Source of the DNA: Ophthalmolycus amberensis
Taxonomy: Eukaryota > Chordata > Actinopteri > Perciformes > Zoarcidae
Assembly: GCA_024529925.1 (NCBI GenBank)
Contig: JAFEUB010001199.1
Coordinates: forward strand, 172,001-236,000
DNA length: 64,000 nt
Reading direction: 5' to 3'
Shown here piece by piece: positions 39,301-52,692 of the stretch (its first letter is position 1; every line of letters begins with the position of its first letter). Made by a program: the position numbers and the translations under genes. Under the pieces are notes generated by a model. That model was not told the DNA's origin and searched no databases. It saw nothing but the letters and a program-made list of their open reading frames with translations.

Positions 39301-41070
39301 GCTTTTGTCTGTGTGATGCCACCTCCAGAGCTGACATGGATCCAATTCTTCCATTCATCAAATTTAATAGTCTCCGGGTAATATAAAGGATTAGACAAAT
39401 GCATGTCAACTTTAATTATACAATAGATTACACAATGCATTCAGCGTAAAAAGCTAATTCTAGTTTAGGACTGCTTCTGCTCTTGTTCATGTTGGTGGTA
39501 CAGGATCCTCTCTCGCTAAAATAATTAAAGAGAGGCGGCGAGAGGGAAACAATAGTGCCTGGACAGTAATTGAACAAGCACACGTTGGGTTTATTGGTGG
39601 CGCTGGAGTCGAAGCTCTTGGCATCCTCTGACATCTCTGGGGAAAGCTTTTATTAAGAGATCTGGTGCAACCTTTGCATGCACGTATAACCTTCCTAAGA
39701 AAAACATCGTGCCCTTTAGATAAATCCACGTCACCCATCTGCACTTTTAGATGTTTTTTATGAATATATATACACACAAAACACCTGGTTCTTACAGAAC
39801 CTACCTGCACTAGCTTGCAACTTAACTTTGTATGACCTATAATCTCCTATATACCTTTCAACAGTCATTACCCGCTTCCTTTTTCCTTCCTCCAGTCATT
39901 AGCCTGAGCCCACCAGCACATACAGTGCTGATAACCAGTGTAAGTCTACAGCGACAGTCACTTATCTCTAAGACATGTGCTGTCTTCAAATGTGGCGAAA
40001 ACAAAGCATCATTAAATAGTTTACTGTGTTCTTGTGCATCGAGCTACTCCCAAGCAATGAGTTTACGGTGCACAAAATCGTGAGGGTGCGGTGTTACCAC
40101 GATTAATGTGGAAAAACGTGCTTTTTACGAGACCGTTCCCTGCACAGTAATAGCCTCATTTTCTATAAGAGACACTGAAACACAATTAGAGCTCCTAATT
40201 TAGTATCGGAAGGAATGCTTTTTAATCAGAACTCGCAGTCCTGAGGACTGAGCTGTTCTTTCTTTGTTAGTTTCCCATTCAAATAAATGTTTGGACAGTT
40301 GAAGACATGTATAATTTGCCTGAACACAGACTGTAGCAAAAACAAGACCAACGTTAACATTTTCACTCCGTCTTGACTCCTTTTCTTTTATTTAGCCATG
40401 AGCATCCATTCTTCTTCTGTTTGACAGTGCTGCCCACATAGTGCTACTCTCCGTGTCCACATTTTTACCCAGAGAGAGAAAATGTCAGCGAGTTCCTTTC
40501 ACACTGCAGAGACAATGCTGTGGACATGCAGGAGCCGTATGACACGCAGTCCCAACGGGGCTGACACTTCTTACGTGACGATGACGAGTACAACCCTTTG
40601 AAAACACAATGCAGAAATCTGATGTTTTGAAAAGTGTAAACTGGACACAGAGGAACAATATCTCGGTGATGTAACTCCAAGGCTGTACATCAATCAGTAC
40701 ACAAGGGGCTCAGATGTGTCTTCAGAGAAGCTCGAGGTGTTTCTCTGTGATCGCTCTTTGTTCACGTCCGGTGACGCTGCTGCTGGAAAATGATTTCCAA
40801 AATCTGGGACAGGACCCAGCTGGCCCTTGGTGAATGTCAAGCTTACACAGTTTATCTTTCCACACCTCCCATTTTCTGTTCACACTTTGGCTATTAGTGC
40901 AAGGTCACTGCTTTTGACGCGTGTGTGTGTATCTGTGTTATGTGTCTGGAGGGCGAGAGAGCTCAGGTGTCGTGGAGCTGGTGAGGCCGGCGAGTTCTGA
41001 ACTCAGGGAGGGAAGATGTGAGAAGTGAGTTCCCTCGGAACATATGTATGTGTGCCAGGCTACACTCCAA

Positions 41071-41116
41071 GGTGTGTGTGTGTGAGTGTGTGAGTGTGTG
41101 CGTGTGTGTGTGAGAG
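41071..41116. repeat. Imperfect (GT)n repeat
   Basis: GT dinucleotides with GA and GC interruptions. Confidence 0.85.
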
Positions 41117-41444
41117 ATACACACCCTGCATACGAAATATGACGCCCATACATACCCTTGCTGTGTATTAGATGAGGTGAAAGGAAACACAGCCCAGACA
41201 ATGCATTCTTACCTGGGGCTCCACAGATGCTCCTCCGTGCTCTAATGGCTCCCGTCACTGTGTGATGGATTGGGCCTGGTGGGCTCAGCTTGTGCCCCCT
41301 GCCCTCACCCACCTGCCGCTCTCACGGGGATACACACCACCGCTTCTGGTTTGGACATGGAAATGGGTGGGAGGCATGCATAATGGAACGACACTCATAG
41401 GAAAACAAAAAGGTCATGCAGGTCGATGTTTAGGTTGTATAACT

Positions 41445-41815
41445 TTAAGGAATAGTAAGCCGTTTGCTACTATAGAATGGAAACAGGGGGAAATAGATAG
41501 CCTGGTGTCTTGCAGTCACTGTGAGCTTGAAAAGAAAACAGAAGAGACTGTACGGCACAAAACTACGTGTTGTTTTTTATTCTTAGGTTATTGTTCGGAT
41601 AAAACAAAAGAGATATGACTTATTTATTCAGCTTCAGAGTCACTGGTATGCAGATGTTGGTACCTTCGGACTGGGCAGAGGTTAGCTGTTCCCCCCCGGT
41701 TTCCAGTCTTTATGCTAAGCTAACCATGTCAAGCGTCAGCTGCACATTTAACAGACAGTCGTTCGAGTTTTACCAATCTCCTCATCTTACACAAAATGTC
41801 AAACTACTCCGTTAA
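41445..41815. mobile_element. TTAA-ended fold-back element (MITE-like), 371 bp
   Basis: The element begins TTAAGGAATAGT and ends ACTACTCCGTTAA, so its ends are imperfect inverted repeats bounded by TTAA. Subterminal arms near 41471-41506 (gaatggaaacaggggg) and 41674-41711 (cccccccggtttccagtc) are also inverted relative to each other, giving a fold-back structure. TTAA ends suggest a piggyBac-type target, but the superfamily is my inference. I recognise the family as common in fish genomes but cannot name it. It is in intron 2. Confidence 0.6.
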
Positions 41816-42775
41816 ATATGTTTTGAAACTGGCTTCGCGTCTGTCATTCTGAAGAACATCGCGTACAGAAGCAGGGCCAGAGTGAAGACATTCCAAACAC
41901 AGATGATCGGGCAGGTCTTCCGACCCCTGAATGTCTACGCTGTGGGGTAAAACGAGGCAAGTGCAGCCGCGGTGATAGAAAGTGACTTGAGCTGGGTTTT
42001 GCTTCAGCCGGCCGCTCATCACGTCTAAGTGAGCCTGACGGGCAGGGTGCCGGCGACAGCCAGCGCAGTGACCCTGCACTGTGCCTTCACAAGAGATAAT
42101 CGATTCACCCAGAAGTGTTACAGCAAATAACACACTCACGGTGGAGAAAATCCCCTCATTTTAATTACCGAGACATGCTTCCGGTGTGTTTTTTTATTCT
42201 TTAGTCTTGATCCGCATCGGATCTACTCTTCTGGTGGTAGTAGCAGCTACTGGAACAGCTGAAAGCCTTATGACAGATTTACAGAACTCTTGTGAATTCT
42301 CTCATGCTCGTTGTTTGTATTTTTAGTACAGTAAATATGTCTTTTAGGAATTATTTTCAAAGCAAACAACCAGACAAGACAATAAACTATAAACTGCCGG
42401 CAAAACCTTCCTGATTGATAAGAGGACTGAAATCGTTCACATGTGGAATGGGCAAACTGCCACTTTCAACAAACAGAGGGAAAGGAACCAAACGAAGGGC
42501 CAAATGCATCGTCTCATCGCGTCCTGTATTCACGAAAGGCTCCTGAAGGCAGACCGCACCAGTCTGTTACCTGAATAGGTCGAGTCCCAGCAGAAGTCCC
42601 CCCTTGTGCGTGCTGCTACAAAGGACCACTGCGTTTTCCAGCAGAGGTCCTGTCGTCACCGTGGGCGCTCCCAGCTCAGAGGGCGAGAACTGAGGAGGGA
42701 TGGTCTGTGTGCGAAAGAGACGCTGCAAGAATGTGTTGAAGAGGAGGGACATTAATGGGACATTAATGGATGAGG

Positions 42776-42778
<3 letters not shown>

Positions 42779-42837
<59 letters not shown>

Positions 42838-42844
42838 GAGAGAG
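42779..42844. repeat. (AG)n microsatellite, 66 bp
   Basis: About 33 AG units with one cg interruption near 42825. This is the longest dinucleotide repeat in the window and a pure purine strand. Confidence 0.95.
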
Positions 42845-45294
42845 ACTGCTGTCGGCCTATTCAGTGTGATCACATGATCCATGATCACATGGCCTGTTAG
42901 TCACTGGATGCTCTATTTTGGGATATACAGACAGGGAAGAGGTTCTACTCTGAGCACCCTTATCGCCACTTTTTACTGATCTATTTGTTCCAACATTAAG
43001 TCTTTGTTGAAGTGTAGTGTATTCAGTGTTGAGGTGTGTCACTTACAGTGCTGTAAACCTTAACATAAATCAGTATTGTTGGGTTCAATAAAATGTTATG
43101 TTGAAGAGGTGTAAAAAAATTGGGAAAATATATTTATATATTTATTTTTGTGACATGAAAATGGTGATTGAAAAGAGTAAATATACTGATTATAGGCCTG
43201 TAATATTAATTGATGTTAGTTTTGGTATTGTTCCCCATCTGTGTTCAATGTGCATTCACGAGGAACACCTCTCGAGTACAACCCAAGAATTAAATACAGG
43301 CAAGTTGCTGTGACAAAAAAAAGTCCCATGATGTAGTCTTAAAGGAGACAAATCCAGGAAACGGTCCAGGAATTATTGAAAGTCAGCAACCACTTTGGTG
43401 TCCTCTGGCTGGTCGGGACAGGTTGTGCTGTATTTAATGGCTGTTTTATCCACTATATCCAGACATGATGTTATGATGAAGAATGTGTTTCTTCTTTGAG
43501 ATGAACACAAAGACGCCACTGTGAATTTTCAATAACAAAGCTGTGAGGCAAACTTTTCCAAAATTCTCGACTTGTCCATTTCTTCTTTTGCTCCAATTTC
43601 TCATCCCATAGGCGCATGCGAGCCATGAAAGACAGAGTAGCTGCTCTCCAGCCATGTCCCCCTCATTTCTGCTCCTACAGTACTTTTTAATTGTTTTCAA
43701 ATGCCTTCTTGTTTTGCTGCTGAGTTGCAGTTTTTTTTGTCTTTAAACATCCAGTCGACCGTGTGGACTAAATAGACTCTGGCCCACGCCCAACTCTAAT
43801 TTCTCCTCTGTGACACATTGGAGCGATTATCACAGCAGTAAAGCGAAGCCACGCGGGACGATCTACCGGTTGTAAACATGGATGCCAAATTGTGGAAAGA
43901 ATCCTCAACAATAGGATCTGTAAAAGGAAATTCAGTAGTACAGAGAGTCGTTATACGTGACCAAGTCTTGGTTTTGTGAGCAATAACATATTAACTTAGC
44001 CCAAAGGACACATAATATAACTGATATTCACAGAAATTCACAGTTTGTTTTCCCTCAGGATTAATAATTAATTAACAGGCTGTGAAAACCCATCACCGTC
44101 TTGTCACAGAAGGATTGAGTGTTCCTCATCAAGGAGACATGCAGGTGCTTGATTTCTGCACCAGCACATCTGGGAGATTCTGCTCTCAATCCCCAGATTC
44201 ATTGGTAATCTCGGAGCGTACCGGTGTAGAATTGAGTTATCATGCCCTTGTGGGAGTTCAAGTCTGCATGGAGACACGTGGAGGCGCAGTGCCCTTTCGG
44301 TATTCTAAGTTAATTCTACCTGCTGGATATTCTGTGAAAGCGTCATGTTTTTAATTGGATTCAGGATCAAGAACAGCATCATCCGTAGGTGCGCATTCTC
44401 TTTATTTCTGTCTGAACAGGTAGTGTACAGTGGGGGTTTTGGAGCATTTTTGCACAGTGAGAAAGGTGAGAGTGAAACAAAACAGCAAAGTGAGGTGTGA
44501 GGTGTCGGAGACTTTAACAATGAAGCTGTAACTCTCTGTAAAGCTCTGTAAAGCTGAGCGAAGCGAGGATGTGAGAATCATTACAAATGAACCCTTTCAC
44601 ATCTTAACATTGTTTTGGCATTGTTATAGTACAAATATGGATTCCAGCAGCTTTGCAGCCTTGTGGCTGTCGTCTCACAGAGACACTCCCTCTGTCTTTA
44701 GATTGCTTTTCAATTATCCGTGAAAAAACATTGAAGGTTCCAATGGTAAAAAAATTGGAAGGCTATCATGTGATGATGAATCTCGAACCTGACTGCTTTA
44801 TGGTTGTCGGTTGTTTCTGCAGTTTGTCATTATCCCACACACCACAAGTCATCTTTTTTTTTTACATTTCCCGAGTCCCTATTGTGCTTGTTACTAGCCA
44901 GTACAAACATCAATAAAAAAAGCTCATGCTGTCACCGAGACGTGGTGGTCAACGTAATGTGACACACCAGAGAGCTATTTTCAAAAAGCGGTTGAGAGGA
45001 AATATCCAAGCGGAGCAATTTTGCTACTTCCAGCTTCTGACATTTCTCTTGACAGTTCATCCGCTTAGCTTTGGACTCCGGCTTTGTGCGTCTCATTCGT
45101 GCATGCTCCGCAGTAGCTTACCGCCTCTCTAAAACCCTGCAATACAAAGGCTCTGATCTCCCAAATGCACAGTAATGACTGTGAATCCATGCATGGACAG
45201 GACTAATCTAGTTTGGTTACAAACTGGCAAAATGCTTCGGAAAAGCTCCGGAGTCCGTGAGCAGCATGGAGCATAAAGCGCATCTAACCCTAAT

Positions 45295-45315
45295 CCCCCC
45301 CCCCCCCCCCCCCCC
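45295..45315. repeat. Poly-C run, 21 bases
   Basis: Uninterrupted C homopolymer in intron 2. Confidence 0.95.
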
Positions 45316-47179
45316 TCGCCGTTGAGCTTGAATCAGCATCGTGTCACAGCGAATCTGCAGTAGTGGTCACACAGTCTATAGTTGGCCCTCTCAGTACAAA
45401 TAAATACGTGGAACGAAAGACCCGATATAAGGAATACTCGGTTTATTTTTCAAACCATTACTGTGGTTTCACTCAATAAATACGTCTTATGAAATGTTAA
45501 GGGGTTTTGAGTTGACTTTGGTTTTCCCATTGTCATCATGTCCTTATTGTTTGGTCTGCCTCTCCCCGAAATGTGACAGCTTGTATTGAGTGCTAATGAA
45601 GATGGATTTAGAACGGTTTCATCTTCAGGACTTTCCGGTTCCTCTGCTAAATCACGATGCATGACCTCGATGAGGCTGTGTGACCTGGCAACGCACTTTG
45701 CAAAAATAACCGAAAACAAAATGGCACAGGCTCAAGTTGGTGCTTGAGTTGAACTTGGAGAGGGCAAACTGTTGTGACTTTCGTAAAAAAAAGTGCAAAG
45801 TTTCGTTGCTTTTCCGTACATTTGAGCTGAGAACTTGGCAAAGTGTAAGAATTTCCATTGATTAGCTGTTTATGTTCCTTGCCTCAGGCCCTCCTTCATC
45901 TTCCTCCTGCCTACCTATAACACACTTCTCCATTTAAACTCAACCAGAAGTTTGGCTTTCATCCCCTGAAGAGGCACCTTCTGGTTGACAGAATGAGATA
46001 TGTTTTTTTCCTGTGCCGTTATGAATCTATAGATGCCTGATTGCCACTGATGACAAAATAAATGTACTCTGATTATGGCATCGGGAGAGGGAGACCCTTT
46101 CTGACCCCTAAACAAGGATCATCTGGCTTCAGCATGAAACGAAGAGCATTTTGCAGCGTGATTGGGACATCTTAAATAAGTGTGCGTCAAAGTGAGACGG
46201 GGTGAGACGAGCTGGAATGTCCAGTGAAGGTTTTAAAAAGAAATGGAGCCCGTGTTGGTTCAATGATTATGGTTAATAAAAGCTGACCAAGAGAGCATGA
46301 GCTGGCGTGTTTTTATGACGTCTTGGTCGGAAATTTTCATGCTTCAATTTATTTGCTTTCGCCACACACGTTTGAATTCCAACTCTTTTTTTTCTCACAG
46401 TACGCCTTTGGAGAGATGTTGCTCTTTTTCACATTGAGCACAGAAACGTAACCTGTCAATGGCTTTCATCCAGCGCCACATACTGTTGCGCGTTGCCCTT
46501 CTCGCTCTCTTTCCCACTTTCTCCGACCTCCCTGTAGTCCCACACCAATATCCCCCTCACCACTGGAAACCGCATGTTTTTAACTTCTCTTTAACTTTAA
46601 TGTTTCACAGGCAATAAAAGTCTGTTTCTTGTCTCCAACGGATTCCTTCATTGGCCTTTTTTTTTCCGGGGCTTTGCTGTTTCTGAGGCAGATCCTCTCC
46701 CTCTCCCATCTTTGTGCTCCGCCTATCTGCCAGACCAGCTGACTCTGTGGGTTTCCTGATGGATTCACACGAGTTAAAAGCTTTGATCATGAGCAGTGTG
46801 AGGCAGGTCCACTGTGGGGTTTCACTCCATGACCTTTCGCACCATGCGGACCGCGACCCAGCAGTTGTCCTCTTGCCTTTAAGTAAACCATATACTCCAC
46901 CCACACGCAGTCATTTAGAGAAGGTTATCTATCCTAAAGTGATGACAGCAAATATGTTGCTTATCTTAGCTACATGACAAATTGAGGAATGTGAACTTAT
47001 AACGTGTGCCTTGAGATAACTCAAGGTCTGATCTTCTCATTACCTCTGTTTATAAAGCAGATTGTGAAAAGAAAAAACCCAAAAAACAGACACTTCTTGG
47101 GTGTTCGCAAACTCTCTAAGTCAAGTGAGTGAACCTGTCGCCTTTTAGCTTTAAATTCATCAAAACTCTGTGTTACTTA

Positions 47180-47527
47180 TTAAAATGAATACACATTTTG
47201 GGAAATACACTTATTCACTTACTTGCCTAGTGTTAGTTAGCTTAGCCTAGCTAGAGACTCCACTCGCCCAGCCAAGAAATAACCCCATAAAACCACTTGT
47301 TTTTACACTTCATATTTTGCACATTAAACAAACGAGATATAGCGTGTTCAATTATGAGCTTTGGACATGTTGGTCGGCTGATTTTCTTACATTCTTAAAG
47401 AGCCAGGCTAGCTGTTTACCCCGTGTCTTTATGCTAAGCTAAGCTAACTGGCAGCTGGCTTTGGTTTCATTACCATCTATACTCCTCTCATCTAACCCAC
47501 AAAAAACACAGAAAAGTGCATTTTTCA
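47180..47527. repeat. Second, diverged member of the TTAA-ended family
   Basis: The 5' side reads TTAAAATGAATACACATTTT followed by gggaaatac, which fits the family's TTAA-bounded terminus. The interior includes gagccaggctagctgttta and tctttatgctaagctaagct, shared with the element at 41445-41815. The 3' terminus is eroded, so the end is approximate. Confidence 0.6.
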
Positions 47528-48520
47528 GTCTTTATATTGAGCCAGAAATGTTACCCAATTAATTTCTGTTATTGTGACATAAATGTCTATGAAATGGGCC
47601 GAAACTAAATGGGGCAGCTTTACACGTTCTGTGTGTGGGAGTAAATTGTCAGGCATCAGCTTAATCACATTTTGAAAACACGAGCCAGCTGTTGGTAATC
47701 CATAACACGTTGTTAGGAAGTGCAATAGTCGGGTTCTTATCTTGTCTTGCCTGCTAACAATCATGATTTTACAACCAACGGTTCTTTACTGTCTCATAGG
47801 AGGGGATCACAACAGCTGTAGCTGATAAGGAGAAAAGATAGGTGGTGCGTTTGTGCTTCATCAACCACAAGCTCGATTAGCTGGTCCAGCGGTCAAGGAA
47901 CAAGGACACGGAGTGTATCAATCCATCAAACCCGTAGAAAGATGTATGCAGAATGTTTAAAGGGGATCCGGTGTTCTTATTAAATTTGAGCTTTCTGTAT
48001 GTGTGAGTGTGAAGGCTTTGAAGGTGGTTATTCTCTCTGATTGGTACCCGGAGCTCATTTTCACTTCCATTACAAGTCCATCAATGTGAAGCCGGATCTT
48101 GATGAAAAGCCCTCTGCAGACAATTGATCTCGGTAATGATGAAGAGGAGGGGATAGGTCAGACATGCCACTTCTTCTTTCACAGGATTCTCTCTCGGAGC
48201 TCGCTGGAGTGTGAGCCAGTCACGGCGCTTCAGTTTGATGGGCTAGTTAGATGTGTCGTGTGATGGATTGTTCTTAAAATGGTATGGTGTGAATCAGCCA
48301 ATTATGCAAAAAAAGCCCGTGTGTAGAGAATAGAGTACTTTCTCCAAAATAATTCATGAATTTTCTCTCTGAGCTCTTTTGTACTTTATTTTCCTACAAA
48401 CCTTTTTTCACATCACTCGAGCGGATGTAAAAAAAAAAGAAAAAAAAGAAGAAGAAGTAAAAGAAAAAGAAACGGTTTAGATCGAGTTTTCATTTCAGTC
48501 AATTCAACTTAATGTCTATT

Positions 48521-48534
48521 GGGGGGGGGGGGGG
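48521..48534. repeat. Poly-G run, 14 bases
   Basis: Uninterrupted G homopolymer, about 50 bases after an A-rich purine patch (48429-48472). Confidence 0.95.
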
Positions 48535-50159
48535 AGGCAGGCACAGGCACGAATAGGGATTCCGTAATTGGCCTGTTTTGCATTTCATCTCTAAGGATAT
48601 TTTATTCACATGCCTGGCTTATAAAAGCTAAATTGTTTCAATTCTGGACTGATTGCGCCTGAAACACAAAAGGGAAGGGGAAAAAAAGCCTCCTACGGGG
48701 TTGTGCTAAACCACTTATTTCAAACTAAACTGGATTATAGACAAAAGACGTAGAGCTGGAATCCCCTCGGTTTCCCCTTCATAAGAGAGCTACAGCGACC
48801 AGGGAGCCGTTGCCCGGCTGGTAATTGAACTTGTGCTTTTGAATGGTAGACATTTTAACCGCAGGCGTATTAGGGAGGATGCACATGTTTGTTCATTCAA
48901 GAGATAATAGACATGAGGTTCATGTTGTCGCAGCAGTAATGTGTCCTCCAGATCATCTCGAGAGCACGTCCTGTTTGCTTGCTGCCTGTATACGTCTTTG
49001 CGTTCACATTTATTGTCCTTTAGCAAGTCAGAGCAGTTGGAAAAGTAGGCCAAGAGGAGGAGCAGAGGGGTTACTGCTGAGGTGCAATCAAAGCATTGTT
49101 TTGTCTTTTTGTTCTCAATACCACCCATAGACATCATTCTGCATGGAGAAAGGGGGGATCTGAATGTGGAAGTGCAGCACAAGAATGTAAATGGAACACC
49201 GGCTCAGCCCTCAGCATCGACACGTGGATGTGGTTAAGGTGGTGGTGTCCCAGCGTGCGCTGCGTCTGGGAAGAGTCAGGATGACATATCTTTTTGTCTC
49301 GGGGGGACCAGGTTTGAGCATGTATGGGAGCCGTGCCAGGTTGTCGTCAGCACTTTTAGGAGGCGTGTACACAAAGACATGAAACACGCATGCCACCTCG
49401 TTGCCCTTCGGACGGTGGTCTCGTTGCAGCAGGAGCAAAGCTGCTCTGCAGAATCAAAGGTATACTGCACGGATCGGCCATCGGCCAAATAAATTGGCTC
49501 ATTGAATGTTCTCTGGGAACCTGGCACAGTGCCCCATACATATCGCACCCAATTTTGGATGACCTGTTTGCTCTAAAAATAGAGGAAGCTTTTATTCCAG
49601 TCTCTCCTCCAGAGTGCTCTAAGATAACTTTGAGGGGGTGTCTCATGAGCAGGCGCTTCGGCCAGAGAGGCGACTTGAGAGCTTATAGAAGAGCCTCATG
49701 AATCCAAGCTGGATCTCGCTGAAGCAGTGATTGAGATGTACTAACCCTGCTGAGCAAGCCTCGCTGGCAAAGTCTGCACAAAGTACAGCCCCTGGGCCTC
49801 ACAGACCACATCAGCCTCCTTCATTTCTTTTGAAGAATGTATGCTCACCTGCTTAGACCTCCATTTTTGCCACTCCAGTGATTTTAGGGATTGATTGAGA
49901 CCTGGTGTTTGAGATTTGAAGAGGATAATCTGCACCCAGCCATCCATCCATCCATCCGTACCAAGAGTTCATATGGAGTTCGGATGACAGATTTTCAGTG
50001 TGGGCTGCACTTTGTACAGTTCTACATTTGAAGGCCATGGGGATAATAATATGCCACTGATATTCTTGGAGTATCACATCAGTTTGTTTCAAACTTTTTT
50101 TCTTGTTTTGTTAAAGTTTAATTCAATCGGCTGTATTAATTTAGACATCATGACACATG

Positions 50160-50275
50160 AACGGGACATCTACGAAGCTACAGCTAGCCGCCGGTAGCTC
50201 TTAGCACCAATGATGAAAACGGGGAAACGACTAGCTTGGCTCTGTCGAAAAAACACATTTCACCTCCATTATATC
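50160..50275. repeat. Diverged fragment of the TTAA-ended family
   Basis: The stretch holds gctagccgccggtagct and gggaaacgactagcttggct, followed by ctgtc, in the order seen inside the other two copies. Both termini are missing. The call rests on short matches and is tentative. Confidence 0.4.
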
Positions 50276-52692
50276 TTCTTTGTTTACTCTGTGCAAAACC
50301 CAAAATATACAGAAGGGCATTCTCTTGACTTGTATAACAGGATCTATGTCATCCTGTCTTCATGGATGCATTTATATCGGTTCAAGCCGGCCTCAGCGGT
50401 CAGTCCCACAATCAGCAGGAACATAGATGCTGCATTCTTTCGTGTCACCGTATGCTAATTAGAATGATACATAGCCATGCTGTTATATTCGTTCAACAGG
50501 AAATGGGGCTTATTTGTTTTATTTTATGCTAGACCATTTCAATATAACTTGCATCGTGACGCGTGTGCTTTCTGTTCTAGCCTTCACTTGAACTGGCACA
50601 GTTTCAGTCGGTCACATTGAATTCTCACGAGACAAAACTCCACTTTTCTCTTATTTCTGGAACCTTGCACCAAGTTATCAGTTGCATCTGAATATAGCAA
50701 CATATGTTAGTACTTTCCCTGTTTTTAATCTTTAATAGCATTGAGATCATTGCAATCATTTGTTGTTGACTTCATTGTTTTGTATTCAGTTGCTTAGCTG
50801 TGGTCTGCTGTTGTTATGCTGGAGCATCCGTTTTCACAGCGGGTTTCTAGCTAAAGTAGATTAATTACGGCTTGAAATGTTAAAATGTTTCACCCTTCAC
50901 AGAGCCTCAATATTCATTGTCTTACTTTAATAATCCTGAACTCTGTCTCATAATTCTAGCCTTCTATTGATTCCTACTAGACACATTACTTTACTTCCTC
51001 CTGTCTTCCCATTGCATTCATAGCGCGCTGACTGTAACACCTTTGGCTCATATTCATGAGACATGGTGATGTGGATTGAAACAATGACCTTTTGTTGCCA
51101 AGCAACCATATAACTTCCTCAGCAGTGGCTGATCATCATGACATACTGCACTCTGGGTTGTTGTCAGGCCACCACCGGAGGGTTTGACAAAGTTGACCTT
51201 ATACATGTAGATATTTTCAAAAACTACTATGAATATTGAATGCAAATATTCAGCACCACAGTGTTGTGCTTCAACCACACAAGTGCACCTGGTGCTTTCA
51301 CTCGTCAGTATACACACTGAACATACGAACGCGTCGTGTTTGATTGCATTGTGTTTTCCGGCTGTTGTGTTCACCTCCTCCGCTGCACTACAGCACATAT
51401 TGTAATGAGCTGTCATGGTGTTGTCACGGTGTTGTCTCCTGTGTTTCCAGTCTCATTTCCTTGTCGCCTGAGTGTTGAGCTGCAGCTCGTGATCATTAGC
51501 AGACAACAAAGCGTTGGCCCTGCAGTCAGATGTCCCCTGAGGTTATTGAAGCATCTCTTCACAGATGCAATCTGTAAATAACAATGGACAGGCAAGGGGA
51601 TCAATAGTACACCCCCAGAGCAGTGGTGATATGAAGAGTATGATCACAGACGAGACATGATTGTGCCCTTTTGGTATGTAGAGATGAAGAGAGATCACAT
51701 CCACTGGAATAAAAGTAGTGTGGGGTTAGCCTGTGTTGCCTCGGGTTTAATTGTAAGTAATGAAAAGCAATTCGTCCGAGAAGAAATCGAGGACTGTGAT
51801 GCCCTGAGATTTAGATTTAGACGCCTGCGACTAATGGAACCATCTATTGCTGCATAGTTCATGGAGGATGCTACGGGACACGAGTGGACATTACTGTGCG
51901 CTCTCCAGCTGCTGATTTGAGAAAAAGCCAGAGAAAAAATTTATTTGGATTTCCAACATGAGCAGAATACGAAAGGTCATTTGGTCCTAACTTGACAAAA
52001 TACTTGGAAACATGCTTGTGGGGAAATATGTCAGTAATTTTTCAGTGCTTTGACGGCAAAGTATTAAACAACCAAACACACTGTATATATTTCATAGGCA
52101 TTCCAACACTGCATTTGGAAAAGTGTTTAATATCGAGTCTGTACTATGATGAATAGTTGTGTTTGTTTTGAGATGTCTATGGAGGCCATGGAGGAAAAGA
52201 ATGTGTGCATGAATGGAAAATTCTGGTGCAGAGTCATCTTATTTATATAAAGAAATTGATTAATTGACATGTTCTGGCTTAAATGAAAAGTCAATGTGCA
52301 GGTTTTTTTCCCCTCTTGGATGAAGCGCAGCAGCCAAAACAGAACAGAACAGAAATGTATCAAAGCCACTCTATTTAATCAACACTTTCTAAACTGTCTT
52401 GGACACTCATTTTGTTCCAGATGGCAGCTGATTATGCAGCTGTACCATTGCAGCTATTTTATTTTCTTGAGAGTCGAAGTAAATCAGGCTTTGCTTTCAT
52501 CAATTTCCAATCCATAGCCCCGGTTCCTAGTAAACGTAAAGGTCCAAGAGTCATAAATATTACAACCACCCAGAAAGCTAGGTTTAGCTTGATGCTTCCA
52601 CATGTGCAGTATATTTTCTGCAACAGTCGTTCCTCTCCTATCCTGTGGACTGAGGGTTTGATCACTGTTTCTGTGTTTTCTTTGTCCTTTAG

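Larger units (their letters stand above)
36310..44000. other. tmtc2 intron 2, first half
   Basis: The intron opens with gtaaac directly after exon 2. It contains a G run (37127-37139), a GT-rich imperfect repeat (41071-41116), a fold-back TTAA-ended element (41445-41815) and a long GA repeat (42779-42844). Open frames, including a 130-codon one at 38451-38843 on the + strand, have no recognisable domain. Confidence 0.7.
44001..52692. other. tmtc2 intron 2, second half
   Basis: This stretch is non-coding up to the exon 3 acceptor. It contains a 21-base C run (45295-45315), a dispersed repeat related to the TTAA element (47180-47527), an A-rich purine patch (48429-48472), a G run (48521-48534), a CCAT patch (49938-49957) and a third, diverged TTAA-family fragment (50160-50275). 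The rest shows no structure I can name. Confidence 0.7.

Noticed and set aside
42867..42892. Repeated GATCACATG words after the GA microsatellite
   Set aside because: Only two short copies with no wider context; likely chance.
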